Shown here: positions 45,522-47,735 of the stretch, in pieces | Numbering within the stretch: position 1 is the stretch's first letter | Layout: every line of letters starts with the position of its first letter | DNA from: an uncultured Desulfobulbaceae bacterium | Lineage (GTDB): Bacteria > Desulfobacterota > Desulfobulbia > Desulfobulbales > Desulfobulbaceae | Direction of reading: 5' to 3' | DNA: 47,735 nt | NCBI GenBank assembly: GCA_947259225.1 | Contig: CAMYLK010000021.1 | Location: 1 to 47,735 of the forward strand | Made by a program: the position numbers and the translations under genes | Notes under the pieces: generated by a model | Told to the model about the DNA's origin: nothing | Database searches by the model: none | The model's input: only the letters and a program-made list of their open reading frames with translations

Positions 45522-45590
45522 CGAGAACTGCATTTGTGTTTCGTTTCAACTCAGTTATTGAGCGGATATCTTCTGTAATGCTAATAGGCA
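45522..45590 (-). pseudogene. Truncated Phd-type antitoxin fragment
   Basis: The first 23 codons of the antitoxin (MPISITEDIRSITELKRN and so on, GTG start with GCTCCTCC-complement ribosome binding site) are present, then homology ends abruptly at 45522, where it meets repeat R2. The toxin gene is absent. It is part of direct repeat R1 copy 2, so it is a dead remnant of a second phd-relE cassette. Confidence 0.85.
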
Positions 45591-45678
45591 CAAGGCTCCT
45601 CCTTAATGTTGAATTTGATCATTATTTGGTGCCTTATTATATGCGAACATAGTGTCATGTGGCAAGGGCTTATTGAAG

Positions 45679-45726
45679 ACCTAACGTGAAAATTACGGGT
45701 CCATCCCGTGCATTTTTTGGTTGGAA
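45679..45726 (-). repeat. attC-like site C
   Basis: Identical in sequence to site A (TTCCAAC ... ACGGG/CCCGT ... GTTAGGT on the minus strand), within repeat R1 copy 2. It marks the outer edge of the cassette region next to the usp gene. Confidence 0.6.
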
Positions 45727-45734
45727 TTAAGTAA

Positions 45735-45782
45735 GGTGTCCCCAGAATTCTCAAATAGCGTTTAAACTCAATTCTGGACACC
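45735..45782. repeat. Bulged inverted repeat beside the cassette region
   Basis: GGTGTCC-C-CAGAATT pairs with AATTCTGGACACC over 14 bp with one bulged C, with a 20-nt centre. It could be a small mobile-element remnant or an RNA hairpin. Confidence 0.6.
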
Positions 45783-45915
45783 AAAATACGGATGAAGTAT
45801 ATTGACAGAAATCAGGGTTGATTAGCGCTGACATTTACATAACCTGATGACTTAATAACCCTTGCTTTCATCTTCATTCCCCCTCTAACTTGTCCAAACA
45901 TACGGGACTACCTCT

Positions 45916-46893
45916 ATGAAACGATTCAAAAATATACTTTTGGTCATTAACGATAAAATAGAGAATGAAACAGCCATCCAAAAAGCCGTTGAACTATCAA
46001 TACACAATCAGGCTAAATTAACTGTTATTGAAGTGCTTGATGAATTTTATAATATCAATCATTTCTTCAAAAGTGAAAGCTCAACAAATATGCTAGAGGC
46101 ACACATCCAAGAAAAACAGGACAGCCTTCACGCCCTGCTAGAGCCATACCGTCAAGATATTGACATGGATTTCATAGTTAGTCATGGTAAACCTTTTATT
46201 GAAATCATCCGAGCAGTTCTTAAACATAATTTTGATATAGTTGTTAAAACATGTCACCAACATGGCAGCTTGAAGACCATGCTATTTGGCTCAACAGATA
46301 TGCATCTGCTTCGCAAATGCCCTTGCCCTTTATGGATTATCAAATCGAATGAAGAAGTAAAATGTCGGAGCATCTTAGCAGCAGTTGATATCGAACCATC
46401 AGTATATATTGATGGGAAGATTGATCCCCTTAACCTGCAAATCCTACAAATGGCAACTTCATTGGCCGTTACTGAATCGGCTGAATTACAAATTGTCCAT
46501 GCTTGGATGGTTTTTGGTGAAAGTATGCTAGAATCATCTAATTCTGATTACTATGAGGAAGAGGTTGACGCCTGGATCGAAAATCAAAAAACGGAAATTC
46601 AAACTGGGATCGAGAAGTTCAAGGTTCAACTGGACCAAATTACCGAGGAAATAGGATCCGATAGTCTCCACCCTAAATTGCATTTTCTTGAGGGTGACGC
46701 CTATGAAATAATTCCACGGCTGGCTAAAGAACAGAAAGTAGATCTAGTTATTATGGGAACTGTCGCCAGGATCGGGTTGCCTGGTTTTTTCATGGGAAAC
46801 ACTGCAGAAAGCATACTTAATCAGTTAAATTGTTCTGTCCTTGCAATAAAACCTGAAGGGTTTGTTTCTCCAGTGAGGCTAGGTAGTAAATAG
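45916..46893 (+). CDS. Tandem universal stress protein (UspE-like)
   Basis: The 325-residue protein holds two UspA domains. The first (about 1-145) starts NILLVINDKIENETAIQKAVELS and ends GSTDMHLLRKCPCPLWIIK; the second (about 150-320) ends GTVARIGLPGFFMGNTAESILNQLNCSVLAIKP, with the G-x2-G-x9-G(S/T)-type nucleotide loop best preserved in the second domain. Two-domain Usp proteins of this size resemble E. coli UspE. A cytosolic stress role is expected. It is followed by a DUF2062 gene on the same strand. Confidence 0.92.
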   Translation: MKRFKNILLVINDKIENETAIQKAVELSIHNQAKLTVIEVLDEFYNINHFFKSESSTNMLEAHIQEKQDSLHALLEPYRQDIDMDFIVSHGKPFIEIIRAVLKHNFDIVVKTCHQHGSLKTMLFGSTDMHLLRKCPCPLWIIKSNEEVKCRSILAAVDIEPSVYIDGKIDPLNLQILQMATSLAVTESAELQIVHAWMVFGESMLESSNSDYYEEEVDAWIENQKTEIQTGIEKFKVQLDQITEEIGSDSLHPKLHFLEGDAYEIIPRLAKEQKVDLVIMGTVARIGLPGFFMGNTAESILNQLNCSVLAIKPEGFVSPVRLGSK

Positions 46894-46962
46894 TAAGCGT
46901 AACAAACCGGGCGTATAAATTATATTTGTTACGCAGAAATGACAGACTGATATCACCTTCTG

Positions 46963-47553
46963 ATGAAGGGATGGTATTTACACCCTATGGCAACTCACAG
47001 CAGCAATAAATCCTATTTAAAATTTCTCATTCGCCTCCGCCCTGTTCTGAAATGGATCTTCAAGCTTCGCGGTTCACCAAAGGCTATTGCCGGAGGTCTT
47101 TCCCTTGGCATATTTATCGCATTTACTCCGACAGTAGGGCTTCAAGTCATTCTTGCCGCTCTGTTTGCAACAATATTCAATTTGAATCGGCCTGCAGCAA
47201 TTATCACTGTATGGGTCACAAATCCTGTCACAATTCCAATAATTTTTACTTTTAATTATTGGGTGGGCAAAATGATTATTTCAGGCCCGCCTGTTTCTTA
47301 TGTAGCCAAAAGTTTACTTGATTTTGTCAAACTAATGGCCAGTTTTGATATATGGCAAGTGATGGACCAGTTTACTGCCTTTATGCAACTGGGGAAAGAG
47401 GTCCTCATTCCCCTTTCAATAGGGAGTGTCTTGGTTGGAAGTTGCATTGCTGCTGTGACATATCTTGCTTCAATAAGGATGCTGGAAGCATACTTTACCA
47501 GACGGGAACGAAAAAGAAAACTACGACAAGCCTCGAAAGAGGCAAATGAATAG
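46963..47553 (+). CDS. DUF2062 membrane protein
   Basis: The 196-residue protein has the DUF2062 core: GSPKAIAGGLSLGIFIAFTPTVGLQ, then NRPAAIITVWVTNPVTIPIIF, with three to four membrane segments and a basic C-terminus. Function is unknown. The start could also be the ATG at 46987 (MATHSSNKSY); neither has a clear ribosome binding site. A hairpin follows its stop. Confidence 0.87.
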   Translation: MKGWYLHPMATHSSNKSYLKFLIRLRPVLKWIFKLRGSPKAIAGGLSLGIFIAFTPTVGLQVILAALFATIFNLNRPAAIITVWVTNPVTIPIIFTFNYWVGKMIISGPPVSYVAKSLLDFVKLMASFDIWQVMDQFTAFMQLGKEVLIPLSIGSVLVGSCIAAVTYLASIRMLEAYFTRRERKRKLRQASKEANE

Positions 47554-47571
47554 TAAAGCATGGTGTATCAC

Positions 47572-47603
47572 AAAAGGGGACAGATTTATTTTCTGCCCCT
47601 TTT
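47572..47603 (+). terminator. Hairpin after the DUF2062 gene
   Basis: AAAAGGGG/CCCCTTTT with an inner CAGA/TCTG pairing lies 18 bp after the stop and ends in TTTT. It probably terminates transcription, although GGGGACAG...CTGCCCC also resembles short interspersed repeats seen near mobile elements. Confidence 0.6.
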
Positions 47604-47679
47604 GATAAATAAATCTGAAACTCCCCCTGTTTAACGGACACTTTTAATCAGAAACATTTGTTTCTTCAAGGAGTGTCTT

Positions 47680-47735
47680 ATGAACAGTAAACGAAAACCC
47701 TACAAAACGTATCCTAAAGAGTTTAAGCTGGAAGC
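47680..47735 (+). CDS. IS3-type transposase OrfA, 5' end only
   Basis: AAGGAG stands before an ATG, and the 18 visible codons read MNSKRKPYKTYPKEFKLEA, closely like the start of IS3/IS911-family OrfA (KRYSKEFKLEAV pattern). The frame runs off the window. The insertion sequence end probably lies in 47620-47665 (CCCCTGTTTAACGGACACTT), but the true terminal repeat cannot be set without the other end. Confidence 0.75.
   Translation, partial: MNSKRKPYKTYPKEFKLE

Larger units (their letters stand above)
45522..45733. repeat. Direct repeat R1, copy 2
   Basis: Second copy of the 212-bp element at 44440-44651; contains the truncated antitoxin, its leader and attC-like site C. Confidence 0.92.
45381..45915. 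other. 535-bp region of cassette remnants before the usp gene
   Basis: It contains attC-like site B, repeat R2 copy 2, a truncated antitoxin, attC-like site C, a bulged inverted repeat (45735-45782) and the leader of the following usp gene. No complete gene is present. Confidence 0.7.

Overview
The window looks like chromosomal DNA of an anaerobic, oxygen-exposed Gram-negative bacterium, most likely a sulfate-reducing-type Desulfobacterota (Desulfobulbales-like). The basis is a dense set of anaerobe oxygen-defence genes (desulfoferrodoxin, rubredoxin, rubredoxin:oxygen oxidoreductase, rubrerythrin, PerR), a UGA-encoded selenoprotein, a Pal lipoprotein (hence an outer membrane) and several multi-PAS or HD-GYP signalling proteins. 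The taxon is an inference; no rRNA or tRNA gene is visible.

Layout. 1-4.7 kb (+): the end of an HD-GYP response regulator, then gatC-gatA-hisC-cmk, closed by a strong hairpin. 4.7-9.8 kb (-): an oxygen/peroxide-defence island reading perR, rubrerythrin, peroxiredoxin, desulfoferrodoxin, rubredoxin, DsrE-like, Roo flavodiiron protein and a small desulforedoxin-like protein. A PerR-box-like palindrome lies exactly inside the promoter spacer upstream of perR. 9.9-14.3 kb: pal, a CPA2 antiporter with a UspA tail, a zinc-ribbon protein and a DUF2238 membrane protein. 14.4-19.4 kb: biotin genes bioD, then bioC-bioG-bioF, interrupted by a CPA1 antiporter on the other strand. The bioF operon is led by an ArsC-like gene with an in-frame UGA (selenocysteine) and a SECIS-like hairpin. 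19.4-25 kb (-): CDF metal exporter, yajC-tgt, a NahK-like kinase, a MazG-like pyrophosphohydrolase and an HtrA protease. 25-33.8 kb (-): a soluble hybrid histidine kinase and a tight operon GH15-glucokinase-TVP38-disulfide oxidoreductase-LOG. 33.9-39.8 kb: a CcsA-like haem protein plus partner, LemA, a zinc metallopeptidase, a helix-hairpin-helix protein, TrhP (U32) and an alanine-rich repeat lipoprotein. 40-43.7 kb (-): sbcD-sbcC, with an unusual hook motif in SbcC.

43.8-45.75 kb differs from the rest: compact genes, direct repeats and four attC-like imperfect palindromes. Each gene (a phd-relE toxin-antitoxin pair, a membrane/zinc-ribbon protein, a decayed phd fragment) is followed in the same orientation by such a site. 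I read this as a small integron-type cassette array without a visible integrase (CALIN-like). The window ends with a tandem universal stress protein, a DUF2062 membrane protein and the first codons of an IS3-type transposase.

The strongest discovery candidates are the selenocysteine ArsC-like protein with its SECIS candidate (19022-19360), the cassette array (43848-45726), and the PerR protein that runs in frame into a second winged-helix domain carrying its own ribosome binding site and start codon (9108-9749).
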